From Agelaius tricolor (taxonomy: Eukaryota; Chordata; Aves; Passeriformes; Icteridae): a DNA stretch of 64,000 bases. Both the position numbers and the translations under genes were made by a program. Numbering within the stretch: the stretch's first letter is position 1; each line of letters begins with the position of its first letter. The notes beneath the pieces are model-generated. The model searched no databases. It was not told the origin of the DNA and saw nothing but the letters and a program-made list of their open reading frames with translations. The stretch lies in contig JALJCS010000007.1 of the NCBI GenBank assembly GCA_023055355.1, positions 2,956,001 through 3,020,000 of the forward strand, written 5' to 3'. Below are positions 45,216 to 58,894 of the stretch, one piece after another.

Positions 45216-47794
45216 TCCCAAGCATTTATTTGTCCCAGATGTTCATGTGTAAAGCATAGACATGCTCAGAGAGCTCCAAAGGCTGTTTTTTCCTGCTGAA
45301 GAGAGACTTTGACACCACTGCCATGAGCCCCACACATAAACCAATCAGAAAGGCAACAATTCAGTCTTCAGTCATGATTTTGCAGAGTGGGCTAGGCCAG
45401 AATTACAGCATTCAAAACTCACAGAGCAACCTTTTGGGTCATTGCCCTTCTCTTTGTTTGTGGAATGAAATAGGGATCCCCTGGGGAAGAAAGGAACACC
45501 TGTCCAGGTAATTATCATCACCCATGCACACACAAAGGCTTAATTGGAATTGCACAGAAAACAGCAGCTCTGTTGTTTCCTTGCACATCAGGACTAATTT
45601 TGCAGCCTCAGTATTTTCCTCACCCCTTTTTAAAATATGAATATATGTGGATGTGACAGCCTGGTCAGAGAGAGAGGAAACGAAATAAGTTTTCCCAAAA
45701 TCAACTTGTAAAACTTTAAAAAGTTAAAAATAAACAATAATAACTTATTATTTTAAACAACCTACAAGTGTTTTCCTACTCTCTGTTTTCCTCAAATTTT
45801 TTTCTAAGAAAAATGTTTTGTTAATTAACCAATCAAGTAAAATGTATTGATTAATTAATCAATCTAGTCTATCTGTATCAGAATAATGTCAGAATAACAA
45901 AATAATAATAATAATATCAGAATAATAAAAAGAAAGACCTCAAAGTAAAACAGCTATGAAGTACAAACGAGCCTTCTGGTTAGTCTGTATCATTTCTTAC
46001 TCAACAGCAACAAATATATTCTTTTTTATTGCTTGAATGTCTAGGAAGAGTTAAATATCAAGGGTTCCAGGCAGCGGTGTGTGAGTTGTAACAACTGATT
46101 TTGTGGCTGATTAAACCATGTCAAAGTTGGAACCTGATGTCTTATTTTGAGTGTGGAGGAAGACACAGAGGGAAAAAGAAGAGTGACTGAGAGATAGATA
46201 TAAGTACCTGAAGTAAATTGTTCTATCACAATCAGATAAAATTTCTGGCAAATATGGAAACCTGAAAGGCTGACAGGCAGCAAATTTAGGAAATATGAGA
46301 GGCACTAGGAAAGCATCAGCCCTCTCATTAATCTGGTACTGATGAAGTTTTTGTTACATTACCCATTTGAGTATTATGTAACAAAGCCAGAGTTTCTTCT
46401 TCTCCAGAAAAATTAATGTTCTATGAAACTTGCTGCTGCTTTAATATTTTCCTATTAAAGTGGCATAAAATGCTGTTATATCATTTTAAGGAAATGAATC
46501 GATGTTGGCCCAGTTTATTATCAGTTCTTGTCACCAACTGTTTCTGCAAGCTGCAGGAAAGGGAAATGATCATTTCAAAGCTCTCTGATCTAATGAGAGT
46601 CTGTAAAATCTGCTTTGGGATGAACCCTGCCCTTCAGATCCCCAGTGTGGTCATGGAATACTCACTTTACATTTGGACAAAACCTGGAAATTCACCTTCT
46701 CACATCTCTGAAAGGCCTGTGGAAAAGAGGGATTTGTGGTTTGTCTTTTGTTGAGTCCCTCCTGTGGTGTAGACATCCCAGCACAGCTCACAAGTGTCCT
46801 CCCCTAAAAGAGAAAAATAGATTTCAGCAATGACAATGTGTATTTTGAAGAGGGCACATCTGAGTTACTGTGTGATCTGAAAAGGGAAATGGATCTGAAA
46901 AGGGAATGTAACCCAAATTTAGGATTAATACTTTTTCAAACCCCCATCCTGGTATCCTCTTCCCTGCCACAAAATTCACTGTTCCCTTCCTAGTGATCAA
47001 AACTGGTTTAAAATCAGGCTCATGAAAAATGGATTTTAAGGTATTTCCACGCTTTATTTATTTGATTAAAATTCTGGCCCACATTACTCCAAATTCTTCT
47101 GTGTTGTAATTTGTCCCAAGAATTTCTGTAGCTTAAACTTCATCTGTCACAGATTCATTTTTCATGCAGGGATTCATCCAGACATGGTGTAATAGCCTTG
47201 TCCACCATCTAGGCCTAGATTTATTATTTAGTTTTCATTAGATTTTTTTCCTATTTTCTCCTTAAGACTCAGTGATTTGAAGAAATTGCACTATGCAAAT
47301 ACTTTTTGAGAGTGTCAGCTCTCTCTATTTTTTCCACTTGCTGGAGTAAAAATATTGCTGTCATTTCTCTTTAGTTGCAATTTCATGAAGCCCAATACTT
47401 AATTTTAGGATATTAAACCACCAAGAGTTTTCATTTTTGATTAAATAAAATCCCTCTTCATGTAAAACACAGCCATTTTTAGGACTTTTCTGAACCCCGC
47501 TTTTGGTTTTGTGGGAGGGTTTAGTTTTATTTTTTAATTTTTCTTTCTCATTTGCTGCTCTAATCCACAGTGATTTTCTAGGAACAAATAAAAAACCTTT
47601 CAACCACTTCTAATCAGTCCCAAATGTATCTCCCATCCACGTTGCCAAGGACTGTATTCCCTGCTGGACAGGCAGGAATCTGCAGCAGGCACTGGAGTTT
47701 TTATAACAACCACTTTTTAAACACTGTGGAGTGAAATCAAAGCTGGTTCTGTCCTCTCCCAAACAATTCCTGCTAAAGCTGCCTCATTCCCAGC
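45216..47794. other. AT-rich single-copy stretch
   Basis: No gene or mobile element recognised. ATTAATTAATCAAT-like simple sequence occurs around 45820-45860. Confidence 0.5.
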
Positions 47795-48592
47795 AGGAGA
47801 TGTGGAAGGTGAAGGAGAAAGGTCTCATCTGAACCATGGGGTTGTCCAGAGGGACCAGGACAAGCTCCAGAAGTGTCCCAGGGGTATCTCGGAGGTTTGA
47901 CAGCACCAAGGGCTGGTGCTGCCCCTGGCTTGGGACAACCCCTGGGATCCAGCCAGGCTGGGATGAGCAGATGGAGCAGCCTGGGAGGAGGATCTGGGGG
48001 TGCTGGGGATGAGATCTGGACCTGCCCCAGCCCAGAACCCCACAGTGAGGGGGGGATTGTGCCCCTGTGCCCCCTCAGGTGATTCCCCACCTGCAGAGCT
48101 GCCCCAGGCCTGGGCCCAGCCCAGGGAGGAGCTGGAGCTGCTGCAGAGAGCCCAGAGGAGGCTCCAGGATGGGCAGAGGGATGGAGCAGCTCTGCTGGGA
48201 GGAAAGGCTGGCACAGCTGGGATTGTTCACCTGCACAGGAGAAGCTTTGGGCTGAGCTCAGGGTGGCCTTGCAGGGCCTGCAGGAGCCCCAGGAAAGCTG
48301 CAGAGAGACAATTTCCAGGGCATGCAGGGACAGCACACAGGGAATGGCTTCACACTGAAACATTTTGCAGGTTCAGATCAGATATTAGGAACAATTTTCT
48401 CCCTGGGAGAGTGGGGAATAGCATTCCCAGAGCAGCTGGGGCTGCCCCTGGATCCCTGGCAGTGCCCAAGGCCAGGTTGGACACTGGGGCTGGAGCAGCC
48501 TGGGACAGTGGGAGGTGTCCCTGCCCATGGTAGGGGTGGGATGAGATGATGTTTGGGCTCCTTCAAACCCAAACCATTCAGTGATTCCATGA
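47795..48592 (+). repeat. CR1 LINE, long 3' fragment
   Basis: About 800 bp of CR1: GGAGGATCTGGGGGTGCTGG, GAGGAGCTGGAGCTGCTGCA, GCTGGGATTGTTCACCTGCA, AATTTCCAGGGCATGCAGGG, GCCAGGTTGGACACTGGGGC and the tail AACCCAAACCATTCAGTGAT/TCCATGATT. This is the longest uninterrupted CR1 here. Frames are broken. Confidence 0.93.
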
Positions 48593-48938
48593 TTTCTTCC
48601 TCTTAGGAGTTCCTTTGAACCAGAGCCCACCAGGCTCTGTGGGGTTTCAGATGTGTCTGTGTGTTATTAAAAATGCATCTTTGCATTGCTCAGGGAACAA
48701 GCCAGATGAATGTGGGAGCAAACAGAACATCTCCCTGTCCTCCAGACCAGCCCTGCCAACATTCCAGCCCTGAAAAGCAGCTACAAAACTTCACCAGGCA
48801 TTCACTTCAGACAAACACCCCTGGAATAAGCAGCCCAGTGACTGCACACACACACAGTGACTGCATTTGACCCTAATCATGGAGAAATGTGGAGACAGAG
48901 GCCACCTGTATAAAGAGAGTTTGGCCAATAGATGCAAT
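48593..48938. other. Non-coding single-copy stretch
   Basis: A short CACACACACA run lies near 48845; nothing else is recognised. Confidence 0.45.
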
Positions 48939-49375
48939 GATGTCACGGTGGTATTTTATGAAAAATCCCCTCCACAGGATTTCTTCTCCTGGGAAGCTGG
49001 GAAGCTTCAGCTTCTCCCTGTTTTGCTGCTTTGGAATGTGATTTGGAGAATTGTTTACCCAGCATGTGAATTGTTTTAACTTAATGACCAATCCCAGTCC
49101 AGCTGTGTCGGGACTCTGGCTAGTCACAGGTTTTTAGAATTCATTCTTTCTAGCCTTCTGATGTAGCCTATCTCTTTCTCTTTCTTTAGTACAGTTTTAG
49201 AATAATATAATATAATATAATATAATATAATATAATATAATATAATATAATATAATATAATATAATATAATATAATATAATATAATATAATATAATATAA
49301 TATAATATAATATCAGCCTTCTGAGAACTTGGAGTCAAATTCTCTTCTCTCACCTTGTCCTGGGATCCTCACAAC
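48939..49375 (+). mobile_element. Solo LTR, family B (copy B4) with (TATAA)n array
   Basis: TGATGTCACGGTGGTATTTT to about GGGATCCTCACA. Retains GACCAATCCCAGTCCAGCTG, CTTTCTTTAGTACAGTTTTAG and GAACTTGGAGTCAAATTCTC. The usual short TATAATATAG segment is replaced by a pure 5-bp array at 49199-49315. Confidence 0.88.
49199..49315. repeat. (TATAA)n microsatellite, about 22 copies
   Basis: Uninterrupted 5-bp array seeded within the 3' half of LTR B4. Confidence 0.96.
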
Positions 49376-52300
49376 ACTACACAATCATGCTCATTTTCCC
49401 CTGCTCACCACCCCCTCTTCCTTTTCAGGATTCCCAGGTGGAATACACTGAGGGCTTGGATATTTTTCCCTGTGGATTTGACTTTCAGAAGCAATTTTTT
49501 ATTTTTGAAGGTTTTGACTCATGATAATTCATTTTAAAAATAGGCCCTTCCTTGCGTGCCTTTCATGCCCAAATGCCAGCTCTACTTCCAGTAGACTGGA
49601 AAGTTTCCTCTTTTTTTTTAATGTGAATTGAAGACTGGCTGGTCAGCTTTCACTACTGATTGAATCCTTCAGCTTTGTTTTGGATCATGATTATGTTTGA
49701 TGATGAATCAAGTTAGTTTCTATGCTTGACAACCGGTAAATAAAAAAAAATCTAGTTTAAAAAATTATTTCAAGGGAAATGAAGTTTGGAGAGGGTGGAA
49801 AAAGCCCCCCAGTCTAATGAAAGCCAAATTCTTGGAAATAAGACTAGGGGACAGATAAAATTGAAGTGAAATGCAAATTATAAAGACAGCTTCTTTGCTG
49901 AATCAGGCAAGTGTCCAATTCACTGTTTCCATGAAACATGGTGCTGTGTTCACTTGTCACAGAGGATTTGTAAATTCCAGCAGGTCTCCTGTTTATTCCA
50001 GCCATTGCTCCAGCAGATATTCCATATTTGCTGTGTTTTTAATATCACATTTAAAGAAATTAACACAGATTGTGGGCTGGCATGGAAAAAAATCTCCCTG
50101 GGGAGCTGCAAGTTTGTACCCTGCCTTGGGTAAATGAGTCAAACCCCATCACCTCTCCCCTCTGGCACAGGCTGTGGGAAGCAAAAGCTTCAGCTCTCAC
50201 CTGCTCAACAGGACATCTCTGCTGGAAACCTTGTGCAAGAAATCATTATGGAGATGCCAAAAGGAAATAATAATGATTTCACTGAGACAAGAGGCCACCA
50301 GTTACTTTGAGGAGCCACTGAGGTAATTATGTGCTGATAAATTGGGTAATAGTGTATTTTGGGACTTTATGTCATTTAGGTGTTGCACAGATCATCTTTT
50401 CCTGCCAAAGCTGATTGATGTGGTCTGTAAAAAGCATGAGGGTGGTCAAGGGCTAAACCCTGAGCACAAAATGCCTGCAAGGAATTCTGCAGTGGCAATT
50501 CAGTCACTTCAGAGCACGCCCAAAGTGCTCCTATTCCCTTTCTCCTCTCTTATGGACATCATTATTTGCAGCATTTGATTGTTGCAGCTCTGTGGTTTTT
50601 CATTGACATATTCCTTCTTGTATTGTAAAGACAGAGCACAAAGAATCAAATGTCCAATTCCTTGTCATTTTTCAGCTCAAAGTGCCTGAAATAATGTCAG
50701 GGATTTTCCCTGTGTTGCTGGCTGTAGGATGCTATGATTGAATTATTCTGGATTTCTGATGGCAAAACACTGGCAGAGCTCTGTGCAGGTACAGGTGGCT
50801 GGAGAGCTGACAGGAGACTCTCTGCATGCTTGGTGTGGTGGTGTTCAGGAGAGTTTTGATGGTAGTGGAGTCTAACCTGATAAAAACAACCTCTCTGTGG
50901 TACAGACTCAGGAATTCCCTGCTCCTGCAGCAGGGACACAGGGCTATCCCACCAGCACTGATGCCCTCTTTGCCTGTCCAGTGCCTCCAAATATGCTGAT
51001 CTCATGTAAAAGGTTCAAAAACAATTGGGCAGAAGGATGAGACAAGAAGACAGATTGTAGAATTTCATTTTTTTAAAGGAAACTATGGGAAACCCCAATG
51101 AATTGTTAAAAAATCCTTCCCCTCCCCCCAGTGGCTTCACATGCAAAATATCCATAAGATCCCATCAAAACTGTGTCCAGTCACTGCAAATTGATATTTA
51201 GCTGTGCCACAGGCATGGTGGCCTGTGCCACCAAAAGATGCATCTTGGGTGGCCCTGATTTCCCAGGAGGCGTTAAAAAATCTGACTCCATTCCCTGTTC
51301 CCATTGTTGTGGTGCCATGGATTTTCTCACACCAGGCACCGGTGTCCCAGGATTTTGTTCATCTCTTGCACCCTGCCTCTGATCTGGAGCTGCACCCTGC
51401 CAGGACACCAAACAAAAACCAAACAAGAATTTCTTTTGCATTCCTGGCAATTTTGAACCATGTTTAATGACCTGCTCCTTTCCCTTTGTGTTGCAAAAAT
51501 CTGGGGACTCTTGCCAGATCCTGGGGTCCAGAATTCCTCCTGCACCACTTCCAGCCTGCTGCAGCCACGAGGGGAAGGAAAGCAGCTGTCACACAGCCAC
51601 AAAGCAAAAAACACTGAGATTTTTGAAAGTATTTTCCCTATTTCATAGGTTTTCCTTTAAACTGTCCCCTCCATCTTCTCCACACTTTGCATTTCACTCA
51701 GATCTTGTTTTCCAGCCTTGTGTGCATGTGTGCCCTGCTCCCAGACTCTCCTGGCCTGGAAATTGTGCTTTTTTCCCAAGGGGAACACTCAGACTTTCTC
51801 TTTGAAATCTGCCTGGAGCGTGGCAGCAAAAATCCTCCATTGTCATTTCACATTCAAGGAAGGAACAGGGGAAGGAAGGTTCTTCACTCCCCAGTTGTTG
51901 CAAAGGGGAAGAGGGAATATTTTTGTCAGCTGTCCAGACTAGGTGGTATTTTTATTTTATTTTTTTTTTTTTTTTGTTGCACTGCTGGGCACAGAACTTG
52001 TGAATTCATTTCTGTCTTCAGTCATTAGGCAGGTACTTCCAAACATTCAGCCTGGGATTTGGCAGCCTGCTGGAGCACTTGGGTGCATTTTATTAAAATC
52101 ATCTGCTCTGCAACGAGGCAGAGAACACGTGAGATTCCCTCACATTTTCACTCTCTCAGCCTGGAATAACCATTCCCTCCTTCACACTGGACAAGGCACC
52201 AACTGGGCAGTCTCAATTTCAGCTGAATCAGCAGCAAAATGCATTTCCTCAATTTAGACTGAGGGCTGGACATGGATTTGTGCTGCATCCTACCTGGAAT

Positions 52301-52832
52301 TAGATTATTCTCAGTATTTATAGCAGATAAATACTTCTATACTAGAAGATAAATTCTTATATACTAGAAGATTATTTCCAGTATTTATAAAGACTCCTGA
52401 GGCAAACATACTTTCCTGACACCTTTTTGGAAAAAGTTTCAGCTCAGAGTTATTTTCTACTGGCTTGGCTGTTTGTATCCTAATTTTCTGGCATTTTTGG
52501 TCTGGTTTCTCTGTGACCCATAGTTCAAATGGCTCTGGTGGAAATACTCTCCTTGTAGCACTGTAGAAATGGGCAGGTTTGGCTGCAGGATATTTATGGG
52601 ATGTGATGCAGAAAACATCCAGATGTTGGGGTTTGGCTATTACAAATAGAGCTTGTCAGCAATTAACTGAAAAGCTCTTATTTCCTTCTATATTTTTGTT
52701 TAATTTGGAATTCTGGTAGTTTTTTTCCCCCAAATATTCCAAACTCAGTAGAAAGCAGATAGGGTGACAATGAGTAGCCTGGCTGTAAATGGTTTGGAAA
52801 GAGCTTTCAAAATTGTCAGTGTAATTTTTATC
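49376..52832. other. Non-coding single-copy stretch
   Basis: About 3.5 kb with no recognised gene; a poly-T tract lies at about 51959-51975. Some frames near 51.2-51.8 kb exceed 100 codons but show no domain or splice context. Confidence 0.5.
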
Positions 52833-53000
52833 ACAGAATCACAGGATTGTTTAGCTTGGGAGGGACCTTAAAGATCCAGTTCCAACCTCTTACCATGGGC
52901 AGGGACACCTTCCACAAGACCAGGTTGCTCAGAATCCCTTCCAGCCTGCCCTTGAACATTTCCAGGGATGGAGGTGTTCCCACACCCCCTCTGGGCAAAT
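52833..53000 (-). repeat. CR1 LINE 3' fragment
   Basis: AGAATCACAGGATTGTTTAG, then GGAGGGACCTTAAAGATCCA, CCATGGGCAGGGACACCTTC and CCAGGGATGGAGGTGTTCCC: complement of a CR1 3' end. Confidence 0.93.
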
Positions 53001-54954
53001 ACAAAATAGTATTTTACTACTTTGATCTATAAAACTTCATTTTTAGTGACTATTTTGCATTTTTCCCCTTAAAATGTTTCAAGCACTAAGTAAAAAGAAA
53101 AAAAGAATCAATAATGTTAAGAAAAATACGTATTCTTATTATTCAGAAATTACACAATGGGAGTCAAGTCAACTTTTTTTTCATTTTTGGAGTTGTTTTT
53201 TAACTGCTGCACTCTGGCAGAGGGAAGACAATATTTTTGAAAACTCAAAAGATCTGGTGGTGCAAGGAAACCACTTTCAGCTGGTCCTAAACATGACAGA
53301 TTTCATCAAAAAACATTTTGTACTAAAATATCCTTAAGAAATCACAGAAACCTCTTCAGGTCTTGTGTTGTTCCCTTCAGAATTTTTGATGATGAGGAGC
53401 AAATGAAATTAATTTTGAGCCTTGTGAGGAGCAAATGAAATTAATTATGAGAGTTGTGTGTGTATGTCTTTGAGTGTAGAATAGTTCAGTGTTAGTCCTG
53501 GACTAAAATGTGAAATTATGATCAGAAAATCTCCACTTTGCTTCTCACAGTAAGAGAAAATACATTGCCCATGGCTGGAGTTATGTAATATCCACCTATA
53601 TTATGTCTTTATATAATTTGTGCAATAGATTTGGGGACAATAAAATGGGTATTAAGGTTTTGAGAGGGTCAAAGTGCCCCAAAAGGAATCTGCTAAAGAA
53701 TTCTACCCTCTCCTCTCCTGGAGCCTGAAGTCTGTGAGAATGTGAGACAGAGGGAGAGCTGAATGTGTGGGAAAACAATTTACCTGGCAACATGTCTCAT
53801 GTTTGCTGACTGCTGAGGGTGAAAAACCTACAGATCTGTGAGGAAAAAAAAAATAAAAAATCCCCCATTAACTTTGCTGCCAGAAGAAAATACATTTAAA
53901 TTCCACTGTAGGTGCTTTTAAAATAAATCTGTAATTCTAACTCCAACAAGTGCAGCTGAGCAGAAGAACCTCAGCAGAATCTGCCCACTTTTTTCTGGGT
54001 TTTTGGATTCAGGGGACATGTGGGAACATGACTGTGAGGGGCCTGCAGCCCCATATGTGTGGGGATCCTCTTGGCAGCCAGAATCCTCCTTCAGGGAGGG
54101 ATCCAAGGCAAGTTCTTGGTGTGCTCCTGGGGATTAATAAAGCAGCAGAATGGGAAATGGTTATGGGATATGGGTACAGTGACTGTGTGAGGAATGAAGT
54201 GTTGGTTATCTCTGTGCTTGGCAGGTGACTGGGTAAAAAATCCTCCTGAAAGGTTGCATCAATTGCAATGTTGGGTGACAGGAGCCTGCATCCTCCTGTT
54301 AGTTTAAAATTACCCCCTTATCATTTATAAGGTCTTCTCTCATTAGAAAGTAATCTCTCATTAGAAAGTAATCATCCAAGGCTGTTAACATTTTCAAATA
54401 TTTTCCTTACCATAAATGAAGGGCTGCAGGTGTCCTGTTGACCTGACAGAGAAAAGGGGGAGTCTAACTGGGACATTAATGCAGGTGGATTTAGGAGGGA
54501 GGCACATCAATAGTTTTCTCCTGGTTTTTCTAGACCCCTTAGAAAGAAAGTGAGATGGCCTTTGACACCAGCCTTGCTCATTTGGCACCTGTACATGGCT
54601 GGTGTCACATTTCTTTTCATTTCCAGTCAAGGAGAGCCTTAAGCAGCCTCACCTTCACCTTCATGGACAGGGAAATGGTGGGATGGTTCTTCTGTGAGAA
54701 TAGACAGCAATTTTCCCCTCAGTTCTGTGCCAGTTCTAGTGAGTTACTCTTATTTATTTCTTCATGGCTGGTGTATAAAGGGCTTTGTTGCCACCTGACA
54801 GACACTGATTGCTGACCTAAAATTGTGAACACATCACAAAGTTCAGCTAAAACTGGAAGGGCTGAGAAAGGGTTTGAGCCTGCAGGCTTCACCTGGAGCT
54901 GACCAAAGCTGAAGTGCTGAAGGGCACTGGTGCTCTCCAAGGTGTTTGAGCTTT
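53001..54954. other. Non-coding single-copy stretch
   Basis: No gene or mobile element recognised. A 28-bp near-duplication (GAGGAGCAAATGAAATTAAT twice) occurs at about 53394-53443. Confidence 0.5.
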
Positions 54955-55605
54955 TACAGATTGGGTCAAGCTGGAAGGGACCACAGAGGGTCCCTGGTGC
55001 CACCTCCCTGCTCCAGCAGGGCCATCCCAGAGCACAGGGCACAGGGCTGGGTCCAGATGGCTCTGGAATGTCCCCAGGAGGAGCCCCCAGAGCCCCTCTG
55101 GGCTCTGCTCAGGGCTGGGCACTGCCCAGGGCAGAAGTTGTGCCTCCTGTGCAGGGGAATTGCTGGGCTCAGGCCCTGCCCGTGGCTCTGGGGCCATTGC
55201 TGGGCCTGGAGCAGAGCCTGGGCCTGCTCTGACCTCTGCACACAGGGACAGACACAGGGACAGCCAGGGACAGACACAGGGACAGACCCAGGGACAGACA
55301 CAGGGACAGCCAGGGGACAGACCCAGGGACAGACACAGGGACAGACACAGGGCCAGGCAGGGCTGAGGCCCCTCTCTCTCCCTGGGGCTCCTCTCCAGGC
55401 TGAGCAGCCCCAGCTCCCTCAGCCTTTCCTGGGCACGGAGCTGCTCCAGGCCCTTGCTCAGCTCCAGGAGCTCCTGGCCCTGCTGTGCTGAGGAGCCAGA
55501 GCTGGACACAGCAGCCAGAGGTGCCCCCAGGGCTGGGCACAGGGGCAGCATCAGCCCTGACCTGCTGGCAATGCCCATCCCAATGCACCCAGGACACCAT
55601 TAGCC
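54955..55605 (-). repeat. CR1 LINE fragment, distinct subfamily, with minisatellite
   Basis: Begins GATTGGGTCAAGCTGGAAGG and ends CAATGCACCCAGGACACCAT/TAGCC, the complement of a CR1 3' region whose internal sequence differs from the other copies. It contains a 12-bp array. The 229-residue minus-strand frame over it is low-complexity (Cys-Leu-Ser repeats from the array) and is not a gene. Confidence 0.83.
55246..55352. repeat. GGACAGACACAG minisatellite, about 9 units
   Basis: Mixture of 12-bp GGACAGACACAG and GGACAGACCCAG units with 10-11-bp GGACAGCCAG units. Confidence 0.93.
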
Positions 55606-57765
55606 CTTAAAATCAGTGCTGAGGGAAGGAGAGAGCTCCAAGGGCTCAGCCCTCACAGCAGAGCAGCTCCGAGGGCTCAGCCCTTGCTCACTGTTCTCAA
55701 TGCTGATTTATGCTGCGGGGGAGCAGACAATGCCTCAGAACACAATAATAGACTTTGGGTTTGTTTACTGACTTTCATGCCCTGAAATGCTCTGAGCAAG
55801 CTCCACAAATGGCAAGTTAAATGTGATCAGTTCCATGTGCTGCAGAGGTCCGTGGGTGGGTTAACCCCCGGAGACTTTCCACTTGTGAACCTGCAGCCCA
55901 CCTCTGCTCCAGGCCCTGCACCCTTCAACTCCACTTCTCTGGCAGTTTTCCCCAGAGATTTGGTGGCAGACATCTTCCCTTGCTGGGTCTGATGCTGTTG
56001 TCCCCATGCTGTGACCTCGAGAGCCCTGCAAGCCCAGATCCTGCTGTTCTGGTGGCCCTTTGTGGGAGGCAATATCTGCCCACAGCTGTGGGCTCAGCTG
56101 GTAAAGCTTTGGGATATAAACATGTCCCGACACCCTGTGTGCAACAAAAGCCTGAATGGACAAAATTCAGCAGCCAGTCTGAACTCATCCTGACTAAATT
56201 TCTGTCTTAGAGCATTTCCAGCTGCAGAAAGCACCTGCTGGGCCAGGGTGTTAAAGATCACCAACCCTTTTCACCAATCCCCCCTCTTCCCTCTGCTTTC
56301 CTTTGAACTTCTGTCCCATATTCAAATTAAATATCAGAATCCCAGCAATGGATTCCATAAGAAGCAAGTGGCAATTCTTTTTCTCAGCCTGGCTTCCAAA
56401 ATAAATGAGGCTGGTGTGACCCATCTGACAGTCAAACCCTCTCTCTGATATATTTTTAACCTGTTGGGAAAATCATCCTGCAAGTCATTAAAACAATAAA
56501 AAATATTGTAAATTTGCTCCACCAGGGGAAAAGAAATAGCATTCAGGTGTGTAATTCTCATATCCATCTTCACATTAGTTGGCAGCTTTGCCAGTTCTCA
56601 CTCATTTAAACCTTTGGCAAGCTTTAAACATTAATTAATGTACTGTATTATCATTTCTGTTCAACTGTTTCTGGCAATATTTGGCAAGTTCTTGTTTCTC
56701 CTTGCCAATCTCCTTGGTTTGGATTGTGTGAGGAAATAATGTATGCACAGATCAGGCTGTGACTGGGGAGTTATTGCTTGATAAAACCAGTGACTTTCTT
56801 TTCCTGATTATTGCATTTTAAGCTGTGTTTGTGACAGACTGTCTGACATATTAGACATAATAAAGAGCCAAATAAACAGTATTATTGAAATCCATGTAGA
56901 AGATAGGTCAAAACTCTGAGAAGAAGAAAACACTGTTAATTATAGATGGAAGGCTGGCTTCTGAAAGTGCTGCAGGGCCTGTTTTAAGGATGTTTATCTC
57001 CAGTAGGTTATGAAAAAGTCAAAAGATCACATCCTTATCAACAAATATGTATAAAATAAATTTAGAAATGAATATCCATTATATTCCTTTATCGAGTTAT
57101 AAAGATAAATGAGATGCCACGAACTAAACTTTTATCTTCAGTGACATGATGTTGTTCTGTTTTCTAGTTTTGTTTCCTTCCTCAAGTTTTCTTTTCCCCT
57201 CCAAGCCAAAATGTTTTTTTCTTCCCTGTGCTCAGTTGAAAGTAAATGAGTCTTTAAATGATTTCTCGATTTTTACTGATCCTTGCTACTCCATAGTTTT
57301 GTAATCAAAAACATCTCGAGTGTAAAGGAACAGAGGCTTCTACAGCAACACCACATGCTCACTTAGGAGGATTTGTTATCTTTTGCTACAACTTTAGCTT
57401 TTTCTGACAGCTATAAGTTATATTAAAGCTTCAGGAATTCTTAATCTGTTAAAAATATTTTTCCTTTCCCAGACCCTTAATAGTGAGTGATGGTTTGAGC
57501 CTCTGGAGCTTAATTTTATTTTGATTGGCCTGGGTCATCCCCTGGTATGTGACAGTGGGCAGAAGTTATTTCCATAATCCGATAATTTGCAGATTGTGTC
57601 AAATAGGAAGATAAAGCAAAGGGCCATGGATGTGTCACAACCTCTTGCTAATAGTTTGGGGGAGAGTACTAAATATTTATGGGATAATTAGCAATGCTTA
57701 AAAAGCACCAGGAAGTGCATAGATGTGGGAGAAGCTCTGAAGGGACACATGGGATGAAGAGAGAC
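55606..57765. other. Non-coding single-copy stretch
   Basis: No gene recognised. A paired AGGGCTCAGCCC motif occurs at about 55640-55684. The part from about 56690 is repeat-free and AT-rich. Confidence 0.5.
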
Positions 57766-58255
57766 GCAGAATCATAGAATTACTTTAATTGGATGGGATC
57801 TTAAAACTCATCCAGCTCCACCCCTGCCATGGCAGGGACACCTTCCACTGTCCCAGGCTGCTCCAGCCCCAGTGTCCAACCTGGCCTTGGGCACTGCCAG
57901 GGATCCAGGGGCAGCCCCAGCTGCTCTGGGAATTCCATCCCAGCCCTGCCCACCCTGCCAGGGAACAATTCCTCATTGCCAAGATCCTACCCAGCCCTGC
58001 CCTCTGGCACTGGCAGCCATTCCCTGGGTGCTGTCCCTGCATGCCCTGGAAATTGTCTCTCTCCAGCTTTCCTGGGGCTCCTGCAGGCCCTGCAAGGCCA
58101 CCCTGAGCTCAGCCCAAAGCTTCTCCTGTGCAGGTGAACAATCCCAGCTGTGCCAGCCTTTCCTCCCAGCAGAGCTGCTCCATCCCTCTGCTCATCCTGG
58201 AGCCTCCTCTGGGCTCTCTGCAGCAGCTCCAGCTCCTCCCTGGGCTGGGACCATG
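57766..58255 (-). repeat. CR1 LINE 3' fragment, well preserved
   Basis: CAGAATCATAGAATTACTTT at the tail, then ACCTTCCACTGTCCCAGGCT, GCCAGGGAACAATTCCTCAT, CTGGAAATTGTCTCTCTCCA, AGGTGAACAATCCCAGCTGT and CTCCAGCTCCTCCCTGGGCT. About 490 bp, collinear with the 47795 copy. Confidence 0.94.
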
Positions 58256-58475
58256 CAGCTGGGAATTGGTTTTGGAAGCTGCTTAGGACCTTTTGCAGGT
58301 CCCTGTAAGACAGAAGAAAGCAGAATTTTTCTTTAGCTACTCAACCTACCCAATTGGAGGATTTGCAGAGGCTGTAGAGCACTGGAGGTCAGTGACACTG
58401 GAAGTCAGTGGCCCTGCCTGCCTGTATTGTAGCAGGAACCTTCTGTACCTGCCAACATCTGCATGAAGTATCTTG

Positions 58476-58894
58476 TGTCATTAACATTTTCTGAAAAATC
58501 CCTTCACCCAGAATTTTTCTTCTGGGAAGCTGAGAAGCCTCAGAGAAAAAGGAAAACAATAATTATCTGATTTACTTCTCCTCTGTTTTGCTCCTTTGGA
58601 AAGTGGAGATTTTTTTACACCCAGGTGATTGTTTCATTGGATTCTGCTGTGAATTCTTTTGACTCATTGGCCAATGAGTGCCAAGCTGTATCAGGACTCT
58701 GAAGAGAGTCACGAGTTTTCATTATTATCTTTTTAGCCTTCTGTAAGTAGTCTTTCTATATTCTTTAGTTTAGTTTAGTATAGTATTCTTTAATATAATA
58801 TAGTGTCATGAAGTAATAAATTAGTCTTCTGAGAACATGGAGTCAGATTCATCATTCCTTCCTTCCTTAGTCTGGGCCAAACCCAAATACAATA
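58476..58894 (+). mobile_element. Solo LTR, family B (copy B5)
   Basis: TGTCATTAACATTTTCTG to CCAAATACAATA, about 419 bp. Shares with B6 the subfamily-specific CAGGTGATTGTTTCATTGGA segment that the other copies lack. Carries GGCCAATGAGTGCCAAGCTG and AAGTAATAAATTAG. Confidence 0.87.

Noticed and set aside
47773..48533. Overlapping frames of about 177-196 codons
   Set aside because: Within a long CR1 3' fragment; both are shadows of GC-rich LINE sequence.
54889..55578. 229-codon minus-strand frame with Cys-Leu-Ser repeats
   Set aside because: Produced by the GGACAGACACAG array within a CR1 fragment; no signal peptide or family resemblance.
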